DNA of 64,000 bases from Rariloculus sp963665575 (GCA_963665575.2 CAXXDW010000003.1:186001-250000), one strand, 5' to 3'. Positions 43,828 to 53,451 are shown, counted from the first letter of the stretch. The notes: a model not told the origin generated them from the letters alone. Program-made: numbers and translations.

Positions 43828-46500
43828 TTGCGCTATGCTGACGCAGCAGTTGAGAATTCCCGGCGACGATTCACGTATCGCCAGCCGGCTGACGATCCCC
43901 TTACATTGAATTTCCCAACATCAAGCAGCTTGCGCATTGCGTTCATCGCGGGCTCGGCGGCCATTGCCGCGAACGCCACTGCGCAACCCCTGGAGGAAGT
44001 CGTCGTCAGAGCGGCTACCGGAAGCAGGATTGCACGTCAGGCGGAGTCGCCCTCGCCGCTTGCGCTTTACGAGAGCGAACCGCTCCGCGATGCGGGGCTC
44101 CGTGATCTCCGGGATATCGTAGGCGTACTTGCCATCAACGCCGGATCCGAAAACAATTCGGACAACCTCACGCAGAATTACACCGTCGGCACCGCCAACA
44201 TGAACCTGCGGGGACTCGGTGTCGCATCGACGCTTGTGCTACTCAATGGCCGACGGCAGGTCCTCTCCGCCGTGCAGACGGACGACGGATCGAGTTTCGT
44301 GGACCTCGCGGGACTCGTGCCGATGCTGGCCGTTGAGCGGGTTGAAATCCTCAAGGACGGCGCCTCGGCCATTTACGGCTCCGAAGCCGTGGCAGGTGTC
44401 GCAAACTTCATTACGCGGCAGGGTTTCGACGGCGCGGAACTTCAAGCCGAATTCCGCACCCGCGCCGGAAATGGATCGCAGCGAGACATCACGCTCGACG
44501 GCGTGGTGGGCGGAGAACTCGGCGACACGACCTACCTCGTCGCAGCGAGCTATCTCGACCGAGCGAGCCTGCTGCTCGACGAGGTCGACTGGCTGCATCC
44601 TGCAACGAGCGGCTTCGGCAATCCGGGCAGCTTCAATGTGCCGTCACTGGGACGCACCGTTGCAGATCCGGGCTGCCAGGACTACGCGGGTCTGCCGCAG
44701 GAGTTGGCCGGAGGCGGCTCGCTGTGCCGTTTCGACTACGGTCCGCAGATTACCGCCGTTCCCACGGAAGAACGCATTCAGGCCTGGGGCCGCGTGGACC
44801 GCCGCATGAGCGAAACGACGCGGGTCTGGGCCGAGTTCGGCCATGCGCGAAACGACATCAGTCGCGAAGTATCGCCAAGTTTCCCGGTGCTGAACACGCC
44901 CCTCATACCCGCGTATCACCCCGGCAATCCCTACGGCGAAGACGTTTACTTCCAGGGTCGCCCGTACGGGTTCGGCCACCCCCCGGAAATCAACCATTAC
45001 CAGCACGCCACCGCTCGGTTCGCGTTTGGCGCCGAAGGCCGCTTCAACGGCGGCACCGGCTGGGACCTGTCCCTGGTTCATGCGACAAACGACGCGCTCC
45101 TGAACCCTCGCGACGTAATCGCCGCCAACTTCCAGACCGCATTGTCGGGATTCGGCGGCAGCGCTTGCGACACGAGTCCGACGGCGCCTGCACCCGCCGT
45201 CGCCGGGAGGGGTGGCTGCCTGTTCTTCAACCCGTTCAGCTCCAACTTCGACGCCCGACCCGGCGACGTACTGCACAACTCAACGGAACTGCGCGACTTC
45301 ATCATCGGCGACTACTTCGGCGACGGCGAATCGACGCTCACGGCGCTCGAGGCGAACGTTACCGGAGAACTGCCGGGCTTTGGCGGCGCGTATGCCGCAG
45401 GCGTACAGCTTCGCGACCAGACGCTCGATTTCGCCTACGACTCAATAACGCGGCATGACGGGTTCGCCTTTCTCATCGGCAACGCCGACTTTGCCGCGCA
45501 CGACGACGTCTATGCGGCTTACGGGGAAATCTGGCTGCCGCTGTCGACGAGCGTCGAGTTCACCGGCGCGCTGCGCTACGAGGACTACGGCGCAGGAACC
45601 GGCGATACCGTCGATCCGAAGCTCAGTCTCCTGATCAGGCCGTCCGATGCGCTGTCGCTGCGCGGCTCGTTCAGCACCTCATTCCGGGCACCGTCGCCGT
45701 TTCAGACCAACGGGGTCCAGACCAATTTTTCGAACATTCTCGACTTCGACGGTTCGCGTACGTTCGCAGGACGCCGAACGGTCGGCGACCCAAACCTTCA
45801 GCCGGAAACCTCCCAGGCGTTCAACGTTGGCATTTCCTGGCGCGACGGCGCATCGCTGGCGCTGGACGCCGACCTGTGGCGATATACCTTCGAAGACGTG
45901 CTGCGCAAGGAGAATGCCCAGGCCATCGTCAACGTGGATCCCTTTGATTCCCGTATCCAGCGAACCTCGGCAGGCACGATATCGATCATCAACGTGGCGT
46001 TCATCAACGCCGACCGGATCGAGACCACGGGCATTGATCTTGCCGTGCGGACCATGCACCGCGCGGGCGCCGGTACGATTGGCGCCTGGGCGGAGCTCAC
46101 GCAGCTGTTCGCCTACGACGTAACCGATGCCGGTCGTGAAATCGACGCGCTCGGCAAGCTCAACCGCGCCAACGTCGGCGCACCCAACCAGCGGTTCAGA
46201 GCCGCGGGCGGCGTGAGCTGGACGCGTGGCAGTCTTGATGTCGATGTGCTTTTCCGGCACGTCGGCAGCTACGACGACGATGCGGGCGGGGGCATCGGCA
46301 GCTTCACGACGCTCGACCTTGCGGTCGCATGGGCTCTCGGCGCACGATCCGGCAGAGACCTTCAGACGACGCTCACGCTTGGCGCCGCCAACGTGCTCGA
46401 CGAAGACCCTCCCCATGTCGAAATCGCGGGAAGCTACGATCCGCGTTCGGCAGATCCGCGCGGCCGCCGGCTGTTCCTGTCGGTCCGTCTTGAGCTATAG
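43828..46500 (+). CDS. TonB-dependent outer-membrane receptor
   Basis: About 890 residues. The start is uncertain: TTG 43828 is the first possible codon, while a later TTG near 43906 directly begins a signal peptide (LRIAFIAGSAAIAANATAQ). After LEEVVVRAATGSRI come plug blocks LRDIVGVLAINAG, NMNLRGLGVASTLVLLNGRRQVL, VERVEILKDGASAIYGSEAVAGVANFITRQ, then a long barrel with a C-terminal aromatic-ending strand (LFLSVRLEL). The family imports siderophores, vitamins or oligomers; the substrate is not predictable. It is divergent from the ammonium transporter and does not share the acidic leader of the receptor at 13138. Confidence 0.93.
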   Translation: MRYADAAVENSRRRFTYRQPADDPLTLNFPTSSSLRIAFIAGSAAIAANATAQPLEEVVVRAATGSRIARQAESPSPLALYESEPLRDAGLRDLRDIVGVLAINAGSENNSDNLTQNYTVGTANMNLRGLGVASTLVLLNGRRQVLSAVQTDDGSSFVDLAGLVPMLAVERVEILKDGASAIYGSEAVAGVANFITRQGFDGAELQAEFRTRAGNGSQRDITLDGVVGGELGDTTYLVAASYLDRASLLLDEVDWLHPATSGFGNPGSFNVPSLGRTVADPGCQDYAGLPQELAGGGSLCRFDYGPQITAVPTEERIQAWGRVDRRMSETTRVWAEFGHARNDISREVSPSFPVLNTPLIPAYHPGNPYGEDVYFQGRPYGFGHPPEINHYQHATARFAFGAEGRFNGGTGWDLSLVHATNDALLNPRDVIAANFQTALSGFGGSACDTSPTAPAPAVAGRGGCLFFNPFSSNFDARPGDVLHNSTELRDFIIGDYFGDGESTLTALEANVTGELPGFGGAYAAGVQLRDQTLDFAYDSITRHDGFAFLIGNADFAAHDDVYAAYGEIWLPLSTSVEFTGALRYEDYGAGTGDTVDPKLSLLIRPSDALSLRGSFSTSFRAPSPFQTNGVQTNFSNILDFDGSRTFAGRRTVGDPNLQPETSQAFNVGISWRDGASLALDADLWRYTFEDVLRKENAQAIVNVDPFDSRIQRTSAGTISIINVAFINADRIETTGIDLAVRTMHRAGAGTIGAWAELTQLFAYDVTDAGREIDALGKLNRANVGAPNQRFRAAGGVSWTRGSLDVDVLFRHVGSYDDDAGGGIGSFTTLDLAVAWALGARSGRDLQTTLTLGAANVLDEDPPHVEIAGSYDPRSADPRGRRLFLSVRLEL

Positions 46501-46593
46501 GGAAACGCTTCCACAACCCGAACAGCTCTCCGGATCGAGGACGGTGTCCCTTCCTGTAGCGGTACCCGGACGATCCGGTGACGCTGCCGCCGG

Positions 46594-46986
46594 TCAGTCG
46601 ATCGCCTCGACATGCAGCAGCAGCCCGCTTCTTGACACGACCCTGACCCTGGACCCGGCGGCTATGGGTATCGCATCTGCCGAGCGGGCTCGCCACCGCT
46701 CGCCACGCAGCGCCACGCGACCTTCACCGTCACTCGAGAAATCGGCGACGGCCCGTCCGATCTGCCCGGCCGCTTCACCCGGCTCGATCGTGATCCGGGT
46801 CGGCGCGAAGCGCTCCATGAGCAGTGCCGTCACGATATCGCCGACCACGATGATGATCGCCGCAACAAGGAGCGCGCCGGGTTCGAAGAGTCGGTCGAGG
46901 CGAACCAGCACCCACGCGGCCAACGCGACGAAGAACGCCGTCTCAACGCCGATGATCCACCACTTCTGCCGCGTGGAAAGTGTCAT
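46594..46986 (-). CDS. NfeD-like membrane protein
   Basis: A 130-residue protein with two N-terminal membrane segments (about 8-28 and 38-58) and a C-terminal OB-fold domain: GQIGRAVADFSSDGEGRVALRGERWRARS and GSRVRVVSRSGLLLHVEAI, as in short NfeD proteins. Usually an SPFH/stomatin gene is next to nfeD; none is seen here. It is convergent with the TonB receptor gene and presumably monocistronic. Role in membrane microdomains is inferred from the family. Confidence 0.85.
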   Translation of the reverse strand: MTLSTRQKWWIIGVETAFFVALAAWVLVRLDRLFEPGALLVAAIIIVVGDIVTALLMERFAPTRITIEPGEAAGQIGRAVADFSSDGEGRVALRGERWRARSADAIPIAAGSRVRVVSRSGLLLHVEAID

Positions 46987-47148
46987 GGCCGCAGCTCCGG
47001 CCGGTGCGTGAGCCCTGTTCCGGCAAGTCGGGCCCCTGTGTGCCGCTGAAGAAAGGCTCCTTGCCGTCGGAGAAGCTTATATCGCGACCCACGGCGCGCT
47101 GCGACTGATCGCGCGCGTCGTCAGTGCTTCAAGCGGCGACCGCGTCGC

Positions 47149-49302
47149 TCAATCCGGCAATGCATAGACGTAGAGTGCGTTGCCTGTCCCCGGATGACGG
47201 ATCTCCGGCGCGATCAGGCTTGGTACGAGGCGCGGGCTGCCACCGCCGAGCCCCGTCGTGACGGCGAGATACTGCTTGCCGTCGACGCTGAACGTAACCG
47301 GAAAACCCTGTACCGACGTACTGAGCCGCGTGCTCCAGAGCACGTCGCCGGTCTCGACATCGACCGCCTTGAACTCCCGGTCGAGATCACCCGCGAAGGC
47401 GAGCCCTCCGGCCGTCGACAGCACGGCCGTCAGGAATGGCGCCCGTTGTTCCAGCGTCCACAGCTCTTCCATCGTCGAGACATCGTAGGCTGCAAGCTTG
47501 CCGATATTGCCCTGCGTGCCCGGCATCTCGTACCAGCGCCGGTCGGCGCCCGCGCTGCCTCCGCCGGACTCGAACGCCACCTCGCGTGCGCGAATGTCCA
47601 GACAGCTCTGGCTCAGCGGGATGATCAGGCTGTTCGCACCGGGGTGATAGCTGATGGCCTGCCAGTTGTGGCCGCCCTCGGTGCTTGGACAGGCCTGGAT
47701 CCACTCGCCGATCCGGTGTTCGACGATGTCGGCGCGGTACTGCGGTCGGCCGGTTTCCGGATCGATGCTGTCGAAGACGTTCTGGAAGACCGTCTCCTTG
47801 TAGTCGATGAATTCACCGGTCTCGCGGTCGAGTTTCCACAAAATGCCGTGTTTGCCGATCGTGAACACGAGCTTTCGACCGTCGGCGTCGATGAGCACGC
47901 GCTCGTAGACCTCATCGAGATCGAGCGCCTCGCCCGGTGCGTGCTGGTGGTACCAGACCAGTTCGCCGGTGTCAGGACGCAGGGCGACCGTCGAATTCGT
48001 GTAGAGCCCGGCGTCGTACACGCTCTGGCGGCGGCTCGCCGGCATCCAGGGCTTGGCCTGCGCGGTGCCCCAATAAGTCAGGCCAAGATCGGGATCGTAG
48101 CTGCCCGTGATCCAGGTATCCCCTCCGGCGCGAAACGTGTTCGCGACATCGCCCCAGGTGTCGCCGCCGGGCTCCAGATCGCGGGCCACGGTATAGAACC
48201 TCCAGAGCTGGCGCCCGTCCGCGGGGTCATAGGCGCTGACGAAGCACTTCTCCTCGCGGAATCTCGTGCAGCCGCCGAGCCCTTGCAGGATCTTGCCGTC
48301 GACGACGATGGAGCCGCTCGATGTCGAGAACGTCCCCTCCGTACGATCGCCGATAATCGTCTCCCAGATCGTGTCGCCGTTGCGCGCATCAAGAGCCACG
48401 AGCCGCGCGTCCTTTGCGGTGACAATCAGCTTGTCCTCGTAGATCGACATGCCGCGCATCGCGCCGCCCGTTCCGGCTGGTTGACGCGTGCCCGACGATC
48501 CGACGTAGTTTTCCCAGATCAGCTCGCCGGTACGCGCATCGAGCGCCTGGACCGTGTTGTCGACGTGATTGAGGTACAGCACTCCGTTTCGAACGATCGG
48601 CGCGGGCTGATTGGCGATCCCCTCGCGCATGCTCCAGATCCATTGCAGGCGCAGTTCACCGACGTTTTCGCGGTTGATCCGGTCGAGTTCACTGTGGTTC
48701 CAGGCCTGGTAGTTGCCGCGGATCATGAGCCAGTCGGACGGATCGGGATCGAGCAGCATCGAATCGCTAACCGGCTCGAACGCCTCCGCCGTACCGGCCA
48801 CCGTCACTCCCGTTGGAAGAATCGCAACCGCAGTCTGAGCGCCGAGACCGGCGGCCGGTCCACCTGCAAGCAGCTCGCGCAGCGGGTCTGGCAGCACGCC
48901 GTTCGCGACCGAAGCGATGACCGTCGCAGCGTCGGCAGCGAGTTCGCTACTGCCAGCGTCAGCTCCGTTGGCTTCCAGCATGAATGCGGCGATGTTGGTG
49001 TAGGCCCGTGCGCCGAGGCTGCCGGGCGTCGCGGGCGCCGGAGGCATGGTGAGCTGCGTATAGGCGATCAGTTGCGCAACGGAACGTTCGCCCCAGGTAT
49101 TCATGAAGTCCGCGCCCGTCAGGGGACGCGACTCGTTGTCGCCGCGCAGGTCGCGCATGTGGCAGCCGGCGCAGTTGGCCATGTACGACGTGCGGCCGGC
49201 AGCCGACTGTTCGGCGGTGAAAACGCCGTCCTGCGCCCAGGCACTGCAGACACCGCCTGCCGTGACAATCGCCAACAAGCCAAGTTTGCTCCTCAGATGC
49301 AT
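47149..49302 (-). CDS. Cytochrome c-PQQ dehydrogenase fusion, PVA-dehydrogenase-like
   Basis: About 717 residues from ATG 49300-49302. Signal peptide ends SAWAQ. The haem c motif CAGCH is at residues 44-48, in the N-terminal cytochrome domain (about 28-115), with a possible axial Met in YTQLTMPPAPATPGS. A PQQ propeller follows (about 185-715), with LMIRGNYQAWNHSELDRINRENVGELRLQW, VQALDARTGELIWENYVG and ALDLDEVYERVL. The order haem first, propeller second matches polyvinyl-alcohol dehydrogenase and is the reverse of type II quinohaemoprotein alcohol dehydrogenases. It oxidises an alcohol in the periplasm and passes electrons to its own haem. A CHRD protein gene precedes it by 32 bases. Confidence 0.92.
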   Translation of the reverse strand: MHLRSKLGLLAIVTAGGVCSAWAQDGVFTAEQSAAGRTSYMANCAGCHMRDLRGDNESRPLTGADFMNTWGERSVAQLIAYTQLTMPPAPATPGSLGARAYTNIAAFMLEANGADAGSSELAADAATVIASVANGVLPDPLRELLAGGPAAGLGAQTAVAILPTGVTVAGTAEAFEPVSDSMLLDPDPSDWLMIRGNYQAWNHSELDRINRENVGELRLQWIWSMREGIANQPAPIVRNGVLYLNHVDNTVQALDARTGELIWENYVGSSGTRQPAGTGGAMRGMSIYEDKLIVTAKDARLVALDARNGDTIWETIIGDRTEGTFSTSSGSIVVDGKILQGLGGCTRFREEKCFVSAYDPADGRQLWRFYTVARDLEPGGDTWGDVANTFRAGGDTWITGSYDPDLGLTYWGTAQAKPWMPASRRQSVYDAGLYTNSTVALRPDTGELVWYHQHAPGEALDLDEVYERVLIDADGRKLVFTIGKHGILWKLDRETGEFIDYKETVFQNVFDSIDPETGRPQYRADIVEHRIGEWIQACPSTEGGHNWQAISYHPGANSLIIPLSQSCLDIRAREVAFESGGGSAGADRRWYEMPGTQGNIGKLAAYDVSTMEELWTLEQRAPFLTAVLSTAGGLAFAGDLDREFKAVDVETGDVLWSTRLSTSVQGFPVTFSVDGKQYLAVTTGLGGGSPRLVPSLIAPEIRHPGTGNALYVYALPD

Positions 49303-49334
49303 GCTGCTGCCCCCTGCTGCCTGCTGACCCACTG

Positions 49335-49778
49335 CTACAGTAACCAGCCCCACAGATTGCCCTCAGGAGCGGCTTCGCTGTGGACCTGGATATACAGCCG
49401 CCCATCCCGAAGCGCGGCGAGCTGGTCCGGCGTCAATTCCAGGATCGCCGAAACCGAACCCTCGACGCCGCCCGAAACCTCCAGATCGAGAATCGCCGGG
49501 CCGCGAACTCCGGTGACCGGGCTTTCGTGCAGGTAGGCCGCGTTGGCTGCACCCTGCAGGCCCTCGAAACTGCCGGCAATCGTGAGTTCGCTGCCCTCGA
49601 GCACCGCCGTAGCGCTACCCTGGCCGGTAGTCTGGACCCTGTTGCGTGCGTCGATCGGCACCGTCGACAGTCGGGCGTCGAACTGGTTGTCCTGGGCATG
49701 AATGCTCGACCAGATCACGACGAGCCCGACGACCATCGGGCCGAGTCCGACGACCTTCGCTTTCGAAACGTTCCGCAC
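49335..49778 (-). CDS. CHRD-domain secreted protein
   Basis: About 147 residues from GTG 49776-49778, with GGGAG 8 bases upstream. A hydrophobic leader (VVGLGPMVVGLVVIWSSIHAQ) precedes a compact beta-sandwich: STVPIDARNRVQTTGQGSATAVLEGSELTIAGSFEGLQG, then AAYLHESPVTGVRGPAI and the C-terminal LRDGRLYIQVHSEAAPEGNLWGWLL. The PEGxLWGWL ending is that of CHRD domains, which occur in chordin and in bacterial exported proteins of unknown role. It lies directly upstream of the cytochrome-PQQ gene on the same strand and is probably co-transcribed. Confidence 0.85.
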   Translation of the reverse strand: MRNVSKAKVVGLGPMVVGLVVIWSSIHAQDNQFDARLSTVPIDARNRVQTTGQGSATAVLEGSELTIAGSFEGLQGAANAAYLHESPVTGVRGPAILDLEVSGGVEGSVSAILELTPDQLAALRDGRLYIQVHSEAAPEGNLWGWLL

Positions 49779-50064
49779 TGCCTCTACTCCCCCGAATCCC
49801 TGCTCCGGCACGTCCGGCGGCCGGATAGGGATTGACACTAGTCGAAACTGGATATCGAGACAACACGTGCCACCGGCACCGTGAATCGGAAGGCGCAGGA
49901 GCGCCGCAGGTCGAGGTTCAAGCCACCCCGTCCCGACATTCCGGAACCAGTTGCCGCAGGATTCGTGCAGCGCTCGCACAGCGGCGCGATCATGGCGGTG
50001 ACCGCCGCCCCGTTTCCCGTACACTTGCCGCGCAGTCGGGCGCGCAGTCCGTTATAGTGCCGCC

Positions 50065-51051
50065 ATGCCGCGCGAGCACGACGGTAACCTCGTCGCCCTG
50101 CCCGAGGTTGCCGGCAAACTGATCACACCCAGGGCGCCTGCCGTCGCTCGAATCGTCGGCAATGAAACATGTACCTTCGGCAAGTCCAATGCCTGGGTGC
50201 GCGATATCGCAGTGGATGTGTCCGGCACCAAACTGGCCGGCAATTTCAGGATCGGACAGTCGTTCGGCATCATCCCGCCCGGAACCGACGAGGGTGGCCG
50301 GCCGCACAAGGTCAGGCTGTACTCGATCGCAAGCCCGGATAGCGGAGAAGACGGCCACGGCAACGTCGTTTGCACGCCGGTCAAGCGCACCATCGGCGAA
50401 TTCGATCCGGGGCTCGCCGGCAATCGTCGGGCGCACCGCGGCATGTTCATGGGCGTTTGCAGCAACTATCTGTGCAGTCTGCGAGTCGGCGACGAGATCC
50501 GGATCACCGGCCCGGCCGGCAAGCGTTTTCTCCTGCCGGCCGACCAGGAACGCCACGACTACGTGTTCTTCGCGACGGGTACCGGCATCGCACCGTATCG
50601 CGGAATGGTCATGCAGCTTCTCAAGGGGTCGAATGGACCGACGCGACGCGACATCTGGCTGATCGCCGGGGCCCCCTACACGTCCGACCTGCTCTACCAC
50701 GAGTTATTCCTCGAGTTCGAACGCGAATTCGAGAACTTTCACTACCGGCAGGCCATCAGCCGCGAATCGCGAACCCGCGGTCAGACTCGCGGCACTTACG
50801 TCGACGGTGTGATCATCTCGGAACTGGAGTGGCTCCGGCCGGTACTGGCGCGGCCGAGCACGCTGCTTTACCTGTGCGGCGTTGCCGGCATGCAGTTCGG
50901 AATCTGGCGGCGGCTTGCCCTGCTGGGCTTGCTCGACGGCTATGCGGTGGCCAAACCCGGTTTCCGCGACACCTCCCCGACCGAATGGACGAGCGTGCAG
51001 ATGCGCCGCGGTCTGAAAGCCACCGCGCGCTGCATGCTTGAGGTCTACTAG
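50065..51051 (+). CDS. Plant-type ferredoxin-NADP+ reductase-like flavoprotein
   Basis: A 328-residue FAD/NAD(P)-binding protein. The FAD motif RLYSIASPD is at about 84-92, then GVCSNYLCSL, the NAD(P) loop FFATGTGIAPYRGMVMQLL (about 167-185) and a C-terminal LYLCGVAGMQFGIWRRL region end the chain. The arrangement is that of cyanobacterial or plant FNR rather than bacterial Fpr, and is also seen in BoxA-like reductases. No ferredoxin or oxygenase gene is near. The start ATG at 50065 is 286 bases from the divergent CHRD start; the gap holds no other feature I can support. Confidence 0.88.
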   Translation: MPREHDGNLVALPEVAGKLITPRAPAVARIVGNETCTFGKSNAWVRDIAVDVSGTKLAGNFRIGQSFGIIPPGTDEGGRPHKVRLYSIASPDSGEDGHGNVVCTPVKRTIGEFDPGLAGNRRAHRGMFMGVCSNYLCSLRVGDEIRITGPAGKRFLLPADQERHDYVFFATGTGIAPYRGMVMQLLKGSNGPTRRDIWLIAGAPYTSDLLYHELFLEFEREFENFHYRQAISRESRTRGQTRGTYVDGVIISELEWLRPVLARPSTLLYLCGVAGMQFGIWRRLALLGLLDGYAVAKPGFRDTSPTEWTSVQMRRGLKATARCMLEVY

Positions 51052-51162
51052 GTGTTCGCCGACAGTGTTGTACGAGCCGCAGGCGGGCGATTCGCGCACT
51101 GCTGCGTTGGCCGCGTTCCACGCTGAGTGCGCCGTTCGGTATCGGTTTCGCCGGGATCAGCC

Positions 51163-51900
51163 ATGTGGCGCAAGAACCTGACGATGCTCCTGAGCCGCAT
51201 TGCGGACGCGCTGCGCGACATTGCCCCCATCATCATCGTCATCGCATTCTTCCAGATCGTCGTCATCCGGCAACCGTTCCCGAACCTTTCCGGTGTGGCG
51301 GTGGGACTCGTCTGCGTGGTCGCCGGGCTCGCGATATTCGTCCAGGGCTTGAAACTGGGCCTTTTTCCCCTGGGAGAAGCGATCGCCGAGGCATTCGTAA
51401 GCAAGGGCAGCGCCGTCGCGCTCCTGGCGTTCGCGTTTTGCCTGGGGTTCGGGACCACGGTCGCGGAACCTGCCCTGATTGCGGTCGGAAACGAGGCCGC
51501 GGAAGTTGCCGCCGGGGCCGGAGCGATCGACGACAGCGATGACGCGCGTGCCGGGTACGCACTGCGCTTGCGCCTCGTCGTAGCGCTGTCGGTCGGCCTG
51601 GCGATCGTGCTCGGGGTAATGAGGATACTCAGGGGCTGGCCGCTGCACCGGCTCATTATCGGCGGATATGTCCTCGTCACGGTAATGACGGTATTCGCGC
51701 CGGATGAAATCATCGGTGTGGCCTACGATTCCGGTGGCGTAACAACGAGCACGATCACGGTGCCGCTCGTTACGGCGCTCGGTGTGGGACTCGCATCCTC
51801 GCTCAAGGGCCGTAATCCCATGCTCGACGGATTCGGTCTCATCGCCCTGGCGAGCCTCACGCCGATGATTTTCGTGCTGGCCTACGGGATGGTGAGCTAA
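51163..51900 (+). CDS. DUF1538 membrane protein, first copy
   Basis: About 245 residues from ATG 51163. Seven or so helices are predicted. The motifs GFGTTVAEPALIAVG (about 105-119) and VAYDSGGVTTSTITVP (about 186-201) are characteristic of DUF1538, a family of suspected membrane transporters that come in tandem pairs. The stop codon overlaps the start of the second copy (TAATG at 51898-51902). With the PII-like and CBS genes that follow, it forms a regulated transport unit. Confidence 0.87.
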   Translation: MWRKNLTMLLSRIADALRDIAPIIIVIAFFQIVVIRQPFPNLSGVAVGLVCVVAGLAIFVQGLKLGLFPLGEAIAEAFVSKGSAVALLAFAFCLGFGTTVAEPALIAVGNEAAEVAAGAGAIDDSDDARAGYALRLRLVVALSVGLAIVLGVMRILRGWPLHRLIIGGYVLVTVMTVFAPDEIIGVAYDSGGVTTSTITVPLVTALGVGLASSLKGRNPMLDGFGLIALASLTPMIFVLAYGMVS

Positions 51901-52673
51901 TGGAATTGGCGACGACGCTCGCCCGCACCGCGTTTGGTACGACGTTCGACGTGGCGCCCATAGTCGCGGTGCTCTTCGTGTTCCAGGTTGCTGTTCTCAG
52001 GCGCCGGGTCCCCAATCTGCGCAGGATCCTGCGGGGCTTCGTGTACGTTCTGCTGGGCCTGACGTTTTTCCTGGTAGGTCTGGAGGAAGCGTTGTTTCCG
52101 ATCGGCGAAACCATGGTGCGCCAACTCACCGCCGATGCGCTTGCTGCGCCCGACTCCGCCGGCGTTCGTTGGGATGACTACCTCATGGTCTACGCTTTCG
52201 CGGCCGCCATTGGCTTCGCGGCAACCGTGGCGGAACCCTCGCTGATCGCCGTCGCGCTCAAGGCGCAAGACGTTTCCGGGGGCACCATCGGCGCGCAAGG
52301 CTTACGGATCGCCGTGGCTGTGGGGGTCGCAACGGGCGTTGCCCTGGGTTGCCTTCGAATCGTGACCGGCACGCCACTGCCGTGGTACATCGTCGCCGCC
52401 TACGCGGTGGTCATCATGCAGACCTTTCGCGCAAGTCGAACCATCATACCGCTCGCGTACGACAGCGGAGGCGTCACCACATCCAGCGTAACGGTCCCGG
52501 TTCTGGCCGCCCTGGGGCTGGGCCTCGCCGCATCGGTGCCCGGACGCAGCCCGTTGATCGACGGATTCGGGCTGATCGCTTTCGCCAGCGTATTTCCCAT
52601 CATTACCGTGCTCGCTTACTCAACGGCCGTATCAGCCATCGCTCGCCTTCGAAGCACGAAAACCGGGCGATAA
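51900..52673 (+). CDS. DUF1538 membrane protein, second copy
   Basis: A 257-residue partner of the preceding gene. GFAATVAEPSLIAVA (about 103-117) and LAYDSGGVTTSSVTVP (about 184-199) repeat the signatures at the same spacing, and the C-terminal DGFGLIAFASVFPII matches DGFGLIALASLTPMI of copy one. It has about eight helices. The two proteins probably assemble as a heterodimer with pseudo-twofold symmetry, which is inference. It is 14 bases from the PII-like gene. Confidence 0.87.
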   Translation: MELATTLARTAFGTTFDVAPIVAVLFVFQVAVLRRRVPNLRRILRGFVYVLLGLTFFLVGLEEALFPIGETMVRQLTADALAAPDSAGVRWDDYLMVYAFAAAIGFAATVAEPSLIAVALKAQDVSGGTIGAQGLRIAVAVGVATGVALGCLRIVTGTPLPWYIVAAYAVVIMQTFRASRTIIPLAYDSGGVTTSSVTVPVLAALGLGLAASVPGRSPLIDGFGLIAFASVFPIITVLAYSTAVSAIARLRSTKTGR

Positions 52674-52687
52674 AGGAGACTCAAACG

Positions 52688-53038
52688 ATGCGTATGAAGC
52701 TCATTGTTGCACTCGTACCGGACGACAGGACCGACAAGATCATCGAAGCTGCACGCCAGGTCGGCGCCACCGGTGCCACGGTGATCACGAGCGGACGCGG
52801 TGAGGGCCTGAATCCCGATCGATCCTTTCTCGGGCTCGAAGTCACTGCAATGCGGAACGTGATCCTGTTTCTCGTGGCCGAAGCGAGCGCGCTGGAAATC
52901 CTGGAACGGATCAGGGATGCGGGGCGTTTCGAGGCGCAAGCGGGCGCGGGAGTCGCGTTTCAGATCGCTATCGAGGACGTCGTCGGCCTGACAACGCAAT
53001 TGCCGACCCTCATGAAGGAGGTGGAGAAGGAACTGTGA
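52688..53038 (+). CDS. PII-family regulatory protein
   Basis: A 116-residue PII-like protein from ATG 52688, with AAGGAGA upstream. MKLIVALVPDDRTDKIIEAARQVGATGATVITSGRGEG gives the PII opening strand, helix and T-loop root, and the ending GVAFQIAIEDVVG supplies the last strand. The canonical T-loop with the uridylylated Tyr is absent (DRSFLGLEVTAMRN instead), so regulation is likely by nucleotide or another ligand. In DUF1538 operons it probably gates the transporter. Its stop overlaps the CBS gene start by 4 bases. Confidence 0.85.
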   Translation: MRMKLIVALVPDDRTDKIIEAARQVGATGATVITSGRGEGLNPDRSFLGLEVTAMRNVILFLVAEASALEILERIRDAGRFEAQAGAGVAFQIAIEDVVGLTTQLPTLMKEVEKEL

Positions 53039-53451
53039 ACATTTACAAGCGTTCAATTCCCGTCAGCGAGGTGATGGTCAGCGAGCTGCAGACCATCGAT
53101 GGGCTTGCGACAGTCAAGGATGCCGTGGAGATCATGAACCGGCACTCCATCAGTTCGCTGGTCGTCGACCGCCGCAGTGCGGACGACGAGGCCGGACTCG
53201 TCGACGTCACGGGCATCGCCCGCGAAGTCATCGCGAAGAATCGCGTCCCGGACCGGGTGCATGTCTACGAGATCATGACCAAGCCGGTGGTCACCGTACC
53301 GGCCACGATGCTGATACGGTACGCGGCCCGCCACCTGGTCACGCTGGGACTGACCCGGGCTCTCGTGGTGAATCAGGATCGCGAGGTTGTCGGGATGGTG
53401 ACGCTGCGCGACCTCGTGATATCGCGGATCGAGAGCCGGGACCCTGCGTGA
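53035..53451 (+). CDS. CBS-domain protein
   Basis: A 138-residue protein from GTG 53035 (GTGA overlap with the PII gene). Two CBS motifs: VMVSELQTIDGLATVKDAVEIMNRHSISSLVVDRR (about 13-48) and YEIMTKPVVTVPATMLIRYAARHLVTLGLTRALVVNQDREVVGMVTLRDL (about 78-128). The pair probably binds adenine nucleotides and controls the transporter together with the PII-like protein. The GTG start of the next gene overlaps its stop. Confidence 0.88.
   Translation: MNIYKRSIPVSEVMVSELQTIDGLATVKDAVEIMNRHSISSLVVDRRSADDEAGLVDVTGIAREVIAKNRVPDRVHVYEIMTKPVVTVPATMLIRYAARHLVTLGLTRALVVNQDREVVGMVTLRDLVISRIESRDPA

Noticed and set aside
47194..49536. A 780-codon open frame on the plus strand opposite the cytochrome-PQQ gene.
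   Set aside because: High GC content makes long antisense frames common; the product has no recognisable motifs, while the minus-strand frame has a signal peptide, a haem motif and propeller repeats.
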